A stretch of DNA of 64,000 nt from Pseudoalteromonas holothuriae. Lineage in GTDB: Bacteria > Pseudomonadota > Gammaproteobacteria > Enterobacterales > Alteromonadaceae. The stretch's first letter is position 1. The number at the start of each line of letters is the position of its first letter. Location of the stretch: NCBI RefSeq assembly GCF_945859825.1, contig NZ_CAMAPC010000014.1, forward strand, positions 1 through 64,000, written 5' to 3'. Of this stretch, positions 37,401-46,950 are shown in pieces. The notes below the pieces were generated by a model. It was not told where the DNA came from and searched no databases. It saw nothing but the letters and a program-made list of their open reading frames with translations. The translations under genes were made by a program, and so were the position numbers.

Positions 37401-37868
37401 ATGCAGCCACAAGAAAAACAAGAAGCTTTGATCAAAGCCTTTAAAGCCCTTTTAAAAGAGGAGAACTTTGGCTCTCAAGGCGAAATAGTTGATGCTTTAA
37501 AAGAACAAGGCTTTGATAATGTAAGCCAAAGTAAAGTATCTCGTATGCTCAGTAAGTTTGGTGCAGTTCGCACACGTAATGCCAAACAAGAAATGGTTTA
37601 CTGTTTACCTGCTGAAATGGGTGTACCGACAGCAAAAAGCCCTTTACGTCAACTGGTTATAGATATAATACATAACGAAATGATGATTATTATCCGCACC
37701 AGCCCCGGCGCTGCACAATTAATTGCTCGCTTGCTAGATTCCTTAGGTACAGCTGATGGAGTATTAGGAACAATTGCGGGTGACGATACAATTTTTATTG
37801 CTCCTGCTAAAATATCAGAGATTGACGAAACACTCGAGCGCGTAAAAACATTATTTGATAACGTTTAA
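37401..37868 (+). CDS. argR: Arginine repressor
   Basis: 155 residues. A winged helix at 1-75 ([20 protein letters not shown]) and a C-terminal arginine-binding oligomer domain with [14 protein letters not shown] and [12 protein letters not shown]. The 253-base gap to mdh shows no clear ARG box by eye. Confidence 0.97.
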   Translation: MQPQEKQEALIKAFKALLKEENFGSQGEIVDALKEQGFDNVSQSKVSRMLSKFGAVRTRNAKQEMVYCLPAEMGVPTAKSPLRQLVIDIIHNEMMIIIRTSPGAAQLIARLLDSLGTADGVLGTIAGDDTIFIAPAKISEIDETLERVKTLFDNV

Positions 37869-37900
37869 ATGCAATGAAGCGAGTAAGTACTAACTCTTAC

Positions 37901-38824
37901 TCACTCTGACTGTTCACATAGTTTTGCCATATCACTTAAAAACTGTACCGAAGGAGCAAAAAACGCAGCTCCCATATCTGCTTGGCTATAATCTAGCAAA
38001 GGATCATAACACTGCGGATCGCCAAGCCTTGAAGTAAGCACTTGCTCAAAAGCAGAACCATTTGCAGAACAACTTAACCATAAACTCCCTTGCTCAAATA
38101 CATCACCAAAAGGCATGCTTTGATCCAGTAATAAAGCCAGACCATGCGTATCTTTTAGTTCTGTTAGTATTGCGTGGTTATCGGGCTGTGCTGGCTCTAT
38201 CAAGGTATTATCTAATCGTGTGCGCCCCATAATTTGCTCCTGCTCTACCAAAGGCAAACGCTGCCAAGCATCAATATCAAACTTTACTCTCATTACATGA
38301 AGGTAACTACCTTGATCGTCCATTTTTTGAGGGTTATTCACAAAAGCAACTTGGCGCTTAAAACGACCATGTGGGGTATTTGCTCCATATATAAAACCAT
38401 TAAAATCCCGCCCATCTAAAAAACGAAAACCACGCACATGTGCCACTAATTCAACGCTTGGTGCCAACAGATGCAATACACTTTGCGCAAATAAGTAATT
38501 TACATCCTCTCTATCCGAGCGAATGACAAATAACAAATCAAACGGCTGTGAATGAATAACATGTTCAGAGCTTGTTACATTTGGAAAGCTTTTAAGCTGT
38601 TCGGGAATAAACTCTGGATAAATATGTGGCCAATACTGAGCACCAATGGCCACAAAACTAGACACCATAGATTCAGAAAAGCGATCACTGAGTTCATTTT
38701 GTAAGCGCTCACAGTTTGCTAGCGCAGCACGGACAGCTTCATCTTGGCCTTCTAATACATTAAAAAATAAATGTAGCCCATGTAGGTTTGCTTCAGCACA
38801 GACCCCTGATTGTGCTTGCGCCAT
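37901..38824 (-). CDS. DyP-type heme peroxidase (YfeX-like)
   Basis: 307 residues. The DyP distal motif appears as RGFRFLDGRDFNGF (GxxDG with its catalytic Asp, around residue 143-157), and the proximal His is in the C-terminal half (near PAQPDNHA or NTPHGRF). No signal peptide, as in YfeX rather than EfeB. It follows fbpC by 26 bases and shares its strand, so it is the fourth gene of the iron uptake operon. A role in heme iron release or peroxide removal during iron uptake is inferred. Confidence 0.9.
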   Translation of the reverse strand: MAQAQSGVCAEANLHGLHLFFNVLEGQDEAVRAALANCERLQNELSDRFSESMVSSFVAIGAQYWPHIYPEFIPEQLKSFPNVTSSEHVIHSQPFDLLFVIRSDREDVNYLFAQSVLHLLAPSVELVAHVRGFRFLDGRDFNGFIYGANTPHGRFKRQVAFVNNPQKMDDQGSYLHVMRVKFDIDAWQRLPLVEQEQIMGRTRLDNTLIEPAQPDNHAILTELKDTHGLALLLDQSMPFGDVFEQGSLWLSCSANGSAFEQVLTSRLGDPQCYDPLLDYSQADMGAAFFAPSVQFLSDMAKLCEQSE

Positions 38825-38850
38825 GCCTTATCCTTTTTGTTCATCTAGTA

Positions 38851-39882
38851 TTAAGAAAAGAAATTTACCGCATGTGCCTTAATTTTTAAAGAGACAGGTT
38901 TAGTTGTATCCAATAATTGTTCAGCAGGTGCAGGAACTTCAAGCTGTTGATCCGCCACTTTTATATGATAGACGTAATCTGTGCCAATGAACCTTTGTTG
39001 CACTATTTCAACGTCTCCTTGAGGGTCATTAATCAGTTCTAAATGCTGTGGGCGAACATAAATTTGCCCGCTTGTTTGTGACTGCGATAAAGTAATTAAC
39101 GAACTCACGTCACCAAATTGAGTTGTAACACTTTGACCATTATAACGCTGCGCATCTAGATAGATACCCTGCCCTAAGAACTCAGCAACTGCTTTTGTTT
39201 TTGGTTTTTGAAATAAAGTTTTTGCACTATCTAACTGGGCAATTTTTCCCTCATGCATAATGGCGAGCTTATCAGCGAATGCAAAAGCTTCATCTTTTGA
39301 ATGGCTGACAAAAATAGCTGACACCTGCTGATCTTTAATAATGCTCCGTATATCATTTATCAGCTGAAATCTTACTTGTGTATCAATATTCGAAAACGGC
39401 TCATCCAGCAATAATAAATTGGGTTTGTAAGCCAATGCTCTTGCAATAGCTACCCGTTGCTGTTGCCCACCAGATAACTCATGTGGGAAGCGTTTTTCTA
39501 GTCCTTCCAGCCTCACTAATTCAATCATTTGAGCGACACGAGTATTGCGTTCGCTGTTATTTAATTTAGATAACCCAAATGCAATATTTTGAAACACGCT
39601 TAGATGTGGAAACAAGGCATAATCTTGAAACATCATACCTATATTTCGATGTTGCGGGGCAACAAAAAACTGCTTGTTGCTCACGCACTGCCCATGGATA
39701 GCAATTCTACCACTTTGTGGTTTGATCAACCCTGCTATAGCTTTAAGCGTGGTTGTTTTTCCACAACCACTGGCACCTAAAAGGCAAACTATTTCGTTAT
39801 GGGCAACCGTTAAATCTAGATCAGAGATCACCGCTTGCTGCTGATACTGATACGATACTTTTTCTAAAATGAGACTACTCAT
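38851..39882 (-). CDS. fbpC: Ferric iron ABC transporter ATPase
   Basis: 343 residues. Walker A LLGASGCGKTTTLKA, signature LSGGQQQRVAIARAL, Walker B LLLLDEPFSNID and a C-terminal OB/TOBE domain (about 240-343) as in FbpC/AfuC. Its start overlaps the fbpB stop by 4 bases. Confidence 0.93.
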   Translation of the reverse strand: MSSLILEKVSYQYQQQAVISDLDLTVAHNEIVCLLGASGCGKTTTLKAIAGLIKPQSGRIAIHGQCVSNKQFFVAPQHRNIGMMFQDYALFPHLSVFQNIAFGLSKLNNSERNTRVAQMIELVRLEGLEKRFPHELSGGQQQRVAIARALAYKPNLLLLDEPFSNIDTQVRFQLINDIRSIIKDQQVSAIFVSHSKDEAFAFADKLAIMHEGKIAQLDSAKTLFQKPKTKAVAEFLGQGIYLDAQRYNGQSVTTQFGDVSSLITLSQSQTSGQIYVRPQHLELINDPQGDVEIVQQRFIGTDYVYHIKVADQQLEVPAPAEQLLDTTKPVSLKIKAHAVNFFS

Positions 39883-41495
39883 TGACTATGCTGTTCCATT
39901 GAACGGTTAACAATATAAAGTGGCACCAAGCCCACAATAACAATCAGCAATGCTGAAATTGACGCTAATTCCAGCTGTTCATCGCTCACATACTGAAATA
40001 CATGCGTTGCTAATGTTTCGTAATTAAAGGGTCTTAGCAACAGTGCCGCAGGTAACTCCTTCATACACTCAATAAACACCAGTAGAGCTGCGGTTAAAAT
40101 ACCTCTTCGCAACATAGGAAAGTGCACTAAACTCAGTGTTTGCATGCGGTTTTTTCCCATGCTTTGACTTGCCATATCAAGTGATGGGCTTATGCGCACG
40201 TAACTGGCTTCTACCGCACCATGGGCTATCGCATAAAAACGCACTACGTAGGCAAAAATCATAGCAAAAATACTACCACTTAGAAGTAATCCGGGTTCAA
40301 AGCTAGTTTCAGAAAACCACTCATTAATCTTATTATCAAGCAAAGTTAATGGTAGCAAAACAGCGATAGCCAGAACTGTTCCGGGCAATGCATAGCCAGT
40401 ACTTGCAAACTTTCCAGGTAAATACTTACTCGTATGAGTACCAATTCGTTGATGAAAAACCACGAGTAAACTTAATAATACCGCTGCTACACTCACCCAA
40501 ATCGCGATTTTTAAACTTTGCCAAGCGTAGAGGAAAAACTCACTATTCCAAGCTTGCTCATAGTAATCAAATGCATAGCCTAACAACACAGCGACCGGTA
40601 ACACAAAAGCAAAAAATAAAACCAGCACACAATAACTTGTGGCTAAAAACGCACGCTTACCCGTCAGCTGATATAGTGTTTCGTCATTTTGACTAGCTTG
40701 GCGCTCATGCACCACGCTATTTTTTCGACTTAGTCGCTCTAAAGCCAATGACACAAACAAAAACAGCAGCATAATGCCGGAGATTTTCGCAGCTGCTGTT
40801 AAAGAGTAATATCCTAACCAGGTATCATAAACCGCCGTTGTTAATGTACTCACAGCAAAGTAATGAACCGTTGCAAAATCAGCCATAGTCTCCATGCTGA
40901 TCAAGGCTAAAGCTGCCACAACGGCACCTCGTGCCATAGGTAAACTCACTTTAAAAAAGCTTTGCATAGGGCTTAAGCCCATTAATTGGCTAGCCTGAAT
41001 TAATTTAAATGACTGCTCACGTAAAGCTGTTTTAAATATTAAATAAAGGTAAGGATAAAGTACCAACGCTATCATCACCGCAGCACCTGATAAGGTACGA
41101 ATATCGAAAAACCAATAATCATTAGGGGATTGCCAACCAAACCAATCTCTTAATTTAATTTGAATTGGACCTGCATAATCAAGTAAGTCAGTATAAATAT
41201 ACGCAATAATATAGGTGGGCATAGCCAAAGGTAACATCAAAGCCCATTCAAAAAAGCGTCGCCCAGGAAAGTTACAATAAGCCGCAAGCCACCCCAAAGG
41301 CAGCGCGATAATACAACTAAGTACTAGCACCCCTGCAATCAATAATACGGTATTGCTGACATAATCCCACAATACCGTATTCCACAAATGAGCAAAGACC
41401 TCTGAGTCACCTTGTAATGACTCAAAAATTAAAAAAGCCAACGGCGTCGATAGGCACACACCTATCGACCAAGCAGCTACATGCCATCTAGACAA
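39879..41495 (-). CDS. fbpB: Ferric iron ABC transporter permease
   Basis: 538 residues with about 12 hydrophobic helices in two tandem halves, each with an EAA-like loop (for example ASQLMGLSPMQSFFKVSLP). The fused double-permease form is normal for FbpB/AfuB. Inner membrane. Second gene of fbpABC. Confidence 0.93.
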   Translation of the reverse strand: MSRWHVAAWSIGVCLSTPLAFLIFESLQGDSEVFAHLWNTVLWDYVSNTVLLIAGVLVLSCIIALPLGWLAAYCNFPGRRFFEWALMLPLAMPTYIIAYIYTDLLDYAGPIQIKLRDWFGWQSPNDYWFFDIRTLSGAAVMIALVLYPYLYLIFKTALREQSFKLIQASQLMGLSPMQSFFKVSLPMARGAVVAALALISMETMADFATVHYFAVSTLTTAVYDTWLGYYSLTAAAKISGIMLLFLFVSLALERLSRKNSVVHERQASQNDETLYQLTGKRAFLATSYCVLVLFFAFVLPVAVLLGYAFDYYEQAWNSEFFLYAWQSLKIAIWVSVAAVLLSLLVVFHQRIGTHTSKYLPGKFASTGYALPGTVLAIAVLLPLTLLDNKINEWFSETSFEPGLLLSGSIFAMIFAYVVRFYAIAHGAVEASYVRISPSLDMASQSMGKNRMQTLSLVHFPMLRRGILTAALLVFIECMKELPAALLLRPFNYETLATHVFQYVSDEQLELASISALLIVIVGLVPLYIVNRSMEQHSQ

Positions 41496-41511
41496 ACATC
41501 AACCCCTTAAG

Positions 41512-42516
41512 TTACAGATCGAACTTCACTTCATCAATCAGTTTAAGTGCTACTGGGCGATATTTTGCAATTTCAGATAATGGCAGTTTGTCTTCTTTAA
41601 AGCTTCCCCAAGACGCAACCAATGGTGACAACTTCACACCGGGTTTAACTGGGTATTCCATATTCACTGATGCATACATATTTTGCGCTTCATCACCGGT
41701 CATAAACTCAATGAGTTTTAAAGCATTATCTGGATTTTTTGCGTACTTGGTCATAACCACACCAGAGACATTTAAATGTGAACCACGGTTAGTTTGATTA
41801 GGAAAATTAATATGTACCGACTCAGCCCATGCTTTTTGTTTATCGTCAGTAAGCATTTTGCCAAAATAGTAACTATTGCCTAACGCTAAGTCACATAATC
41901 CTTCTTTTACTGATTTAACTTGCGCTCTATCATTACCTTGAGGCTTACGCGCCAAGTTCTCTTTTACGCCTTGCAACCATGTTTTGGTATAAGCTTCACC
42001 ATGGTGAGCTATCATAGACGCCACTAGTCCTAAGTTATAAGGGTGTTTGCCAGAGCGCGTACAAATTTTGCCTTTAAACTTTGCATCAGCTAATGCCTCA
42101 TAAGTTAAAGACTTAAGTTCACCCGTACGCATTTTTGATGAATAAACATTACGCACGCGTTTTGTCAAAGCAACCCAATCACCTTGCGGGTCTCGAAATT
42201 CAGCGGGAATATTACTGGCTACTTGCTTACTGTTAATTGGCTGTGTAAGCGCTAATTCTTCAAGTTGAATTAAAGAACTAAAGTTAGATGTTAGAACTAG
42301 GTCAGCACGACTGTGCTTTCCTTCACGCTTAACACGCTCTATTAAGCCTTTTTTAGAAAAAACCACATTGGTTTTAATGCCTGTTTGCGCGGTAAATTTA
42401 TCTAAAATGGGTTGAATTAAAAAGGGCTGGCGAAATGAGTAAATATTTACTGCTTCATCAGCAACAACTGATGTACACGTTAACGAAGTAAAAACAACAG
42501 CGAACAGTCGCTTCAT
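41512..42516 (-). CDS. fbpA: Periplasmic ferric iron-binding protein
   Basis: 334 residues with a Sec signal peptide ending near VVADEA (residue 19-20). NIYSFRQPFLIQPILD opens the mature protein, as in FbpA/IdiA. The Tyr-Tyr iron ligand pair is in NSYYFGKM. It delivers Fe(III) to FbpBC. A Fur operator would be expected in 42517-42600; I saw only a weak AT-rich candidate near 42532-42552, so I do not claim one. Confidence 0.93.
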   Translation of the reverse strand: MKRLFAVVFTSLTCTSVVADEAVNIYSFRQPFLIQPILDKFTAQTGIKTNVVFSKKGLIERVKREGKHSRADLVLTSNFSSLIQLEELALTQPINSKQVASNIPAEFRDPQGDWVALTKRVRNVYSSKMRTGELKSLTYEALADAKFKGKICTRSGKHPYNLGLVASMIAHHGEAYTKTWLQGVKENLARKPQGNDRAQVKSVKEGLCDLALGNSYYFGKMLTDDKQKAWAESVHINFPNQTNRGSHLNVSGVVMTKYAKNPDNALKLIEFMTGDEAQNMYASVNMEYPVKPGVKLSPLVASWGSFKEDKLPLSEIAKYRPVALKLIDEVKFDL

Positions 42517-42646
42517 AATCAGACTCCAATTTTTAAGTTTATTCTTATTTCAGGCAATTCTAACCTGTATCAAAATATTGTACACCCGAAAGCAAAGACT
42601 ATTCATCAGCATCTTTGCCCAATAACAGGACAGAGTGGAATAAAAT

Positions 42647-42664
42647 TGTGAGATATCTCTCACC
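42647..42664. promoter_or_regulatory. GacA/UvrY/VarA-type box upstream of csrB
   Basis: TGTGAGATATCTCTCACC. Arms GTGAGA and TCTCAC form an inverted repeat matching the 18-bp consensus TGTAAG-N6-CTTACA for GacA-family regulators. It lies about 175 bases upstream of the csrB start, a distance normal for such enhancer-like sites. Confidence 0.75.
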
Positions 42665-42810
42665 ATGAACTAGGTAATCAAGGAAGCGACTGCTGTTTAT
42701 TACACCAATAAAAACATAACTCTATGTAATATTTGAATTTATTTTATTTTTATGTAATTTAATGCAAATTATAAAGCTTTTGAGTGCCTACCCACACCTC
42801 GGGGTTACTC

Positions 42811-42816
42811 TATAAT
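42811..42816 (+). promoter_or_regulatory. -10 box of csrB
   Basis: Perfect TATAAT with no good -35 element at 17 bases, consistent with an activator-dependent promoter. Transcription would start near 42822. Confidence 0.65.
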
Positions 42817-42821
42817 TAAAT

Positions 42822-43316
42822 CCAAGTTCAGGAAGACATCGGTTTTAGCAAGCTGACTCAAGGGTATATACCCAACCTACTTGGAAGTAGGTGCAATGGA
42901 AAGTAAAAGGAAATACAAAGGATGCTGTATTGATTAAAGGATACATAAATAGGATGTTTATCCGAAGCAATGATGCTAAAAAGGATTAGCTTAGGAATAG
43001 CTAAAAAGTGAATGAATCACTTTTATGGATAAATGTTCAAGGAATGAGCATTAGCAGGACAAGAGCCACTGAGCTCATAAATGGATTCAAAAGGACCTTT
43101 GGTAAAGGACATACAGCAGGAAGCTGTTTTCAATGGAGGGAGCGCACGGAGCACATGGAGGAATAGGACATTAGCAGGAAGCTAGATTTCGCATAAACAG
43201 AACACCAAGCGAAACCAAGGAACAGGAAGGTATTAGGAGTTGATAATTTCAACATAGCAGGATGCTATAAAAGATTCCGTCAGCGCGGCTCATTGAGTCG
43301 CGCTTCTTTCTTTTTA
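42822..43316 (+). ncRNA. csrB: CsrB-type regulatory RNA that sequesters CsrA
   Basis: About 495 bases without an open reading frame but with about 26 GGA motifs, many as AGGA in loops of short perfect stems: ACAGC-AGGAA-GCTGT (43113-43127), ATAGC-AGGAT-GCTAT (43254-43268) and TAGCT-TAGGAAT-AGCTA (42987-43003). It ends in a strong terminator, GCGCGGCTC / GAGTCGCGC with a T-rich tail, at 43283-43316. This density is specific to CsrB/RsmZ RNAs, which titrate the translational repressor CsrA. The upstream GacA-type box supports control by the BarA/UvrY (VarS/VarA) pair. Exact start is estimated. Confidence 0.93.
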
Positions 43317-43329
43317 TCTCAACCCATAA

Positions 43330-43998
43330 TTAACGTTTTTGCCTCTTGCCTTTTAAATATGCATCTCGAAAATCGATAAAATGCTGTGTTAACCGTTGTG
43401 CAGCCTGCGGCTCCCCATTTTGCTCTAATACTACGCAAGCCACTTCAGCTGTACCCAACTGATGTGCATGCGGTGCTACTCGCAGTTTATAATCTGATAA
43501 GGATTCGGGGGATATAGATAACACTGGGAACTCGTCCAGATATGGGCTTTTCCTAAACATCTTTTTGGCTTCTCGCCATGTACCATCTAAGAAAATATAT
43601 AAAGGGATTTTATCGGTCACTCTAATAACTTGCTCAATCAGGCGCTGTGGAACTACGTTATCGGCAGGAAAAACCACGACAGGTTGATATTTGGAATTAG
43701 CTAGCAATGTTAATAAAGCTTCATCGGGTTCGGTTCTATCCCATCTAAAGGCATGATTATCAGGAATAATATCGGCTATTAACCGTCCTGTATTGGATGG
43801 CTTAAAGCTTTCGTTATGATACATTAATAAACATACAGCGCTTTGACAGTCACCCGCTACGTTAATACCATCACAAATACATTGGCTTTGTGCTAACAAG
43901 CATGACTCACAGCGGCTTAACTTTGACCCTCGGGCCTTATATTCACGCTTTGCAGCGGCTATTTGCTGCTGGCGCAACGCTAATACGGAATTGTTCAC
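43330..43998 (-). CDS. tapT: DTW-domain tRNA-uridine aminocarboxypropyltransferase
   Basis: 222 residues. An N-terminal zinc cluster CESCLLAQSQCIC (about 28-40) and the DTW-type motif in FLDGTWREAKKMF (DGTW). The family makes acp3U in tRNA from SAM. Whether it is the TapT orthologue (position 47) or a related DTW enzyme needs comparison. It converges on the csrB terminator. Confidence 0.88.
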   Translation of the reverse strand: MNNSVLALRQQQIAAAKREYKARGSKLSRCESCLLAQSQCICDGINVAGDCQSAVCLLMYHNESFKPSNTGRLIADIIPDNHAFRWDRTEPDEALLTLLANSKYQPVVVFPADNVVPQRLIEQVIRVTDKIPLYIFLDGTWREAKKMFRKSPYLDEFPVLSISPESLSDYKLRVAPHAHQLGTAEVACVVLEQNGEPQAAQRLTQHFIDFRDAYLKGKRQKR

Positions 43999-44067
43999 TG
44001 AACGCCCTCATTTAGATTGGCCACGTATTGTAATAAAATTCATGCTCAAAAGCAGTAAGGAAAGAAA

Positions 44068-44607
44068 ATGAATATCACAAATTCAAAGCGCTTAAGCTTT
44101 CGTTTAATGAGTGAAAAAGATGCACAGCTGCTATTTGAGCTGGATCAAGATCCTGCTGTTATGAAATACATCAATGGCGCTAAACCAACCTCTATGCATG
44201 ATATCAACAATGTATTTATTCCTCGTTTAAACTCATACACAAGCCAAGTAGATGGCTGGGGGCTGTGGCAAGTAAATATTACTGAAACAAAGCAATTCAT
44301 TGGCTGGATATTAGTTCGCCCTATGGGCTTTTTTAATAACGAGCGAAATGATAAAGACTTAGAACTTGGTTGGCGCTTTAAACAATCTACTTGGGGTAAA
44401 GGCTACGCCAGTGAAGCCGCAATACACATTGCCGATACCTTAAGCGATAATCAAAATATCGAGGCTTTCAGTGCCATTGCAGCCATAGATAACCTTGCCT
44501 CCATTGGTATTATGAAAAAGCTAGGTATGCGTTCTATCAAAGAGTATACTCACCGAGATCCGTTAGGGGATATGGAAGCGGTGTTATACCGTAAAAACTT
44601 ACGCTAA
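44068..44607 (+). CDS. GNAT-family N-acetyltransferase (RimJ/RimL-like)
   Basis: 179 residues. Acetyl-CoA segment ELGWRFKQSTWGKGYASEAA and the C-terminal NLASIGIMKKLGM are standard for GNAT enzymes that act on protein N termini or small amines. Substrate unknown. GGAAAGAAA precedes the ATG. It stands alone between the DTW gene and a family A repeat. Confidence 0.92.
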   Translation: MNITNSKRLSFRLMSEKDAQLLFELDQDPAVMKYINGAKPTSMHDINNVFIPRLNSYTSQVDGWGLWQVNITETKQFIGWILVRPMGFFNNERNDKDLELGWRFKQSTWGKGYASEAAIHIADTLSDNQNIEAFSAIAAIDNLASIGIMKKLGMRSIKEYTHRDPLGDMEAVLYRKNLR

Positions 44608-44638
44608 ACTGAGCTATTCTAATGTTGCAGTAAATCAA

Positions 44639-44800
44639 ACCAATGGCATTAAATAATTGACCAGATATTACAACTGCCAAATGGCTTAGTAACCTGACAA
44701 AATTTTCGGTATGTAGTTAATCTGCATGAGCCATTTTTACACAGTTAATGCGTCATTTAGCTCGCTAGAATGATCAATGTTTTAATAAAATTAGTACCAA
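44639..44800 (-). repeat. Family A MITE-like element, full-length inverted copy
   Basis: Runs from ACCAATGGCATTAAATAATT to TTTAATAAAATTAGTACCAA and is the reverse complement of the element at 22566-22730. The right edge touches the start of the DUF2750 gene, so it supplies that gene's upstream region. Confidence 0.82.
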
Positions 44801-44801
44801 T

Positions 44802-45206
44802 ATGGACAAATTTATGGATACACCAATTAACCCTGATCGCATAAACGCGCTTTTAAATAATGATAATGTGCAACGTTATAAGTATTTAATCAAAGAAGTA
44901 ACGCAAACCGAACAAGTGTGGATATTAACCGACCAACATGGCTGTGTAATGCTCAATAGCGAGAGTGAAGACTGTGTTCCGGTATGGCCTAATAAAGAGT
45001 TTGCGCAGCTATGGGCAACGGGTGATTGGCAAGACTGCGAGCCACAAGCTATCAGCCTTAAAAAATGGCATGCCAAGTGGACTGATGGTTTAACCGATGA
45101 TGAGCTTGCTATTGCGGTGTTTCCGATTCCAGAGCAAGATGGCTTAATCGTCAGCCCTGATGAATTTGACTACGAACTTGAGCAGTTTAGAACAAAAAAA
45201 CAATAG
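44802..45206 (+). CDS. DUF2750 protein
   Basis: 134 residues. Matches the DUF2750 pattern: RYKYLIKEVTQTEQVWIL, VPVWPNKEFAQLWATGDW, and an acidic C-terminal half ending PEQDGLIVSPDEFDYELEQF. Cytoplasmic, no known function. A second ATG lies four codons in. No good ribosome site is visible at either start, perhaps because the family A repeat replaced the original upstream DNA. Confidence 0.82.
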   Translation: MDKFMDTPINPDRINALLNNDNVQRYKYLIKEVTQTEQVWILTDQHGCVMLNSESEDCVPVWPNKEFAQLWATGDWQDCEPQAISLKKWHAKWTDGLTDDELAIAVFPIPEQDGLIVSPDEFDYELEQFRTKKQ

Positions 45207-45372
45207 CCCGCTTTGACTGCAACAACTGCAAGAGCACTGATCACGGTGCTCAATCATTCTCACGGCCTAAACCTTTTTTATAAGTTAAAAACAAGAAAAG
45301 CGTGTTGTTTGGCTCCCCTATATTGATATAACCCAACTGAAAATACCACAGGCTATTTCATTATTAGCCCCT

Positions 45373-45513
45373 ATTATATTAAATAAATGCACAGATATAA
45401 CGACAGATAAGTGGCTTAGTAACCAAGCAAAAATTTCGACATGTCGTTATTCTACACGAGTCATTTTTAACGCAGTTAATGAGTCATGTAGCTCGCTAGA
45501 ATCATCAATTTTA
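45373..45513 (-). repeat. Family A MITE-like element, copy between DUF2750 gene and manB
   Basis: TTAAATAAATGCACAGATATAA, GGCTTAGTAACC, GAGTCATTTTTAACGCAGTTAA and GTAGCTCGCTAGAATCATCA match the family in the minus orientation. It abuts the manB stop codon. The preceding 45207-45372 shows no gene. Confidence 0.8.
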
Positions 45514-46950
45514 TGCTCTAGTCATATTCTTTATACTTGATAAAACCCGCATCACAAGTCGCTGTGCATTCAACTTATTATCGCAGTCGACATAACACCT
45601 AAACTCAGGCGCGTTACCCGAGGGCCGGAGGTGAATAATATCGCCACTTTCTAACAAAATCCTAACCCCATCAGTGTTATCAACATGTACGCGGCCCTGA
45701 TATTGAATTTGTGAGTAATCGAGAAATAAATAAGGTGAATTACGAGCAAATTGAACAATTTGAGTACTTTTTTGCAACTCTACATTTTCAATTCGATCAC
45801 TGTAGGTAAAGCGTTGAGGTAACTTTAACAGTAAGTTACTAAGCTTATTTTGGCCAAGCATCGCCAGTACACACAGCACAGGTAATAATGCATCTCTTGT
45901 TTCGAGTTTCATCATTACACGATGATTATCATAGATATCACTGGCCAGTAAGAAACCTCCATTGGCTTCAAACCCAGCAACGAGCGCATTGTCATCTTGT
46001 AAAGTTTTTATCGCATTTATCACGTACACTGAACCAATTTTTGTTCGTACGATTTGCTCAAAAGCTCCAGATAGCTCTAACGCAGTATTACAATTTACAG
46101 GTATAGCTAAAGCATTAATATTTAAATACTGTGCAGCCAGCAAACACAAAATATCACCAGCTAAGTATTCACCTCGCTCATCGGCAAGTAATGGTCTATC
46201 ACCGTCACCATCGGTCGAAAATAACACATCAAGCTGATACTCCTTTGTCCATTTTTTAGCTTGTTGTTTGTCTAATTCGCCAATAGCTTCGGTATCAATT
46301 GCAACAAACTCTTCGCTATAACCTAAATTTACGACCTCTCCACCAAGCGCTGCAAATAAAGATGGATATATATCCCTGCCTGCACTGGTATGTTGGTAAA
46401 CACCAATTCGTTTACCAGAGAGTAAATCACTAGGGAAATAAGTAACATAGCGCTTAATATATTGCTGCTGAGCATAGTAACTGACTTGAGGTAATGCTTC
46501 TAACTGTAACTGAGGTACGCATATTTGAGCATTGATTATCGCTTGTTCATCTGTCTTATCTATTTCACCGTCACATCGATAAAACTTAAGCCCATTTCTA
46601 TCATGCGGAATATGGCTCCCCGTAACCATAATTGCAGGAAGCTGAAGCAACTGAGCAGCGTAAGCTAAAGCCGGTGTAGGTACTACGCCATAATATTCAA
46701 CTTCATAACCATAGTGTTTAAGAGCCGCAATACAAGCTTGTGCTATCTTCACACTACTTGGTCGATTATCAATGGCGATTGCGACTCGCATCGCTGACGT
46801 TTGTTGTGCCATAAAAGCCAATGTGAATGCACCACAAACTTGTGGAGTAAATTGACTGACTAAGCCTCTCGCGCCACTGGTGCCAAAACGAACACCACTT
46901 TGCACAATAACATCATTACTATACATACTAGCTACGGCCATATTGATCAT
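45511..46950 (-). CDS. manB: Phosphomannomutase/phosphoglucomutase family protein
   Basis: About 479 residues. It interconverts mannose-6-phosphate and mannose-1-phosphate for GDP-mannose. The phosphoserine loop is VTGSHIPHDRNGLKFYRCDG, the metal loop FSTDGDGDRPLLADE, the sugar loop GFEANGGF and the phosphate loop RPSGNAPEFRCYV. Starts at 46950, 46941 or 46926 are possible; the last begins one base after the manC stop (TAGTATG). It pairs with manC. Whether the main substrate is mannose or glucose phosphate rests on that neighbour. Confidence 0.87.
   Translation of the reverse strand: MINMAVASMYSNDVIVQSGVRFGTSGARGLVSQFTPQVCGAFTLAFMAQQTSAMRVAIAIDNRPSSVKIAQACIAALKHYGYEVEYYGVVPTPALAYAAQLLQLPAIMVTGSHIPHDRNGLKFYRCDGEIDKTDEQAIINAQICVPQLQLEALPQVSYYAQQQYIKRYVTYFPSDLLSGKRIGVYQHTSAGRDIYPSLFAALGGEVVNLGYSEEFVAIDTEAIGELDKQQAKKWTKEYQLDVLFSTDGDGDRPLLADERGEYLAGDILCLLAAQYLNINALAIPVNCNTALELSGAFEQIVRTKIGSVYVINAIKTLQDDNALVAGFEANGGFLLASDIYDNHRVMMKLETRDALLPVLCVLAMLGQNKLSNLLLKLPQRFTYSDRIENVELQKSTQIVQFARNSPYLFLDYSQIQYQGRVHVDNTDGVRILLESGDIIHLRPSGNAPEFRCYVDCDNKLNAQRLVMRVLSSIKNMTRA

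Noticed and set aside
42532..42552. Fur box in front of fbpA
   Set aside because: Only a loose AT-rich similarity to the hexamer pattern; not enough to call.
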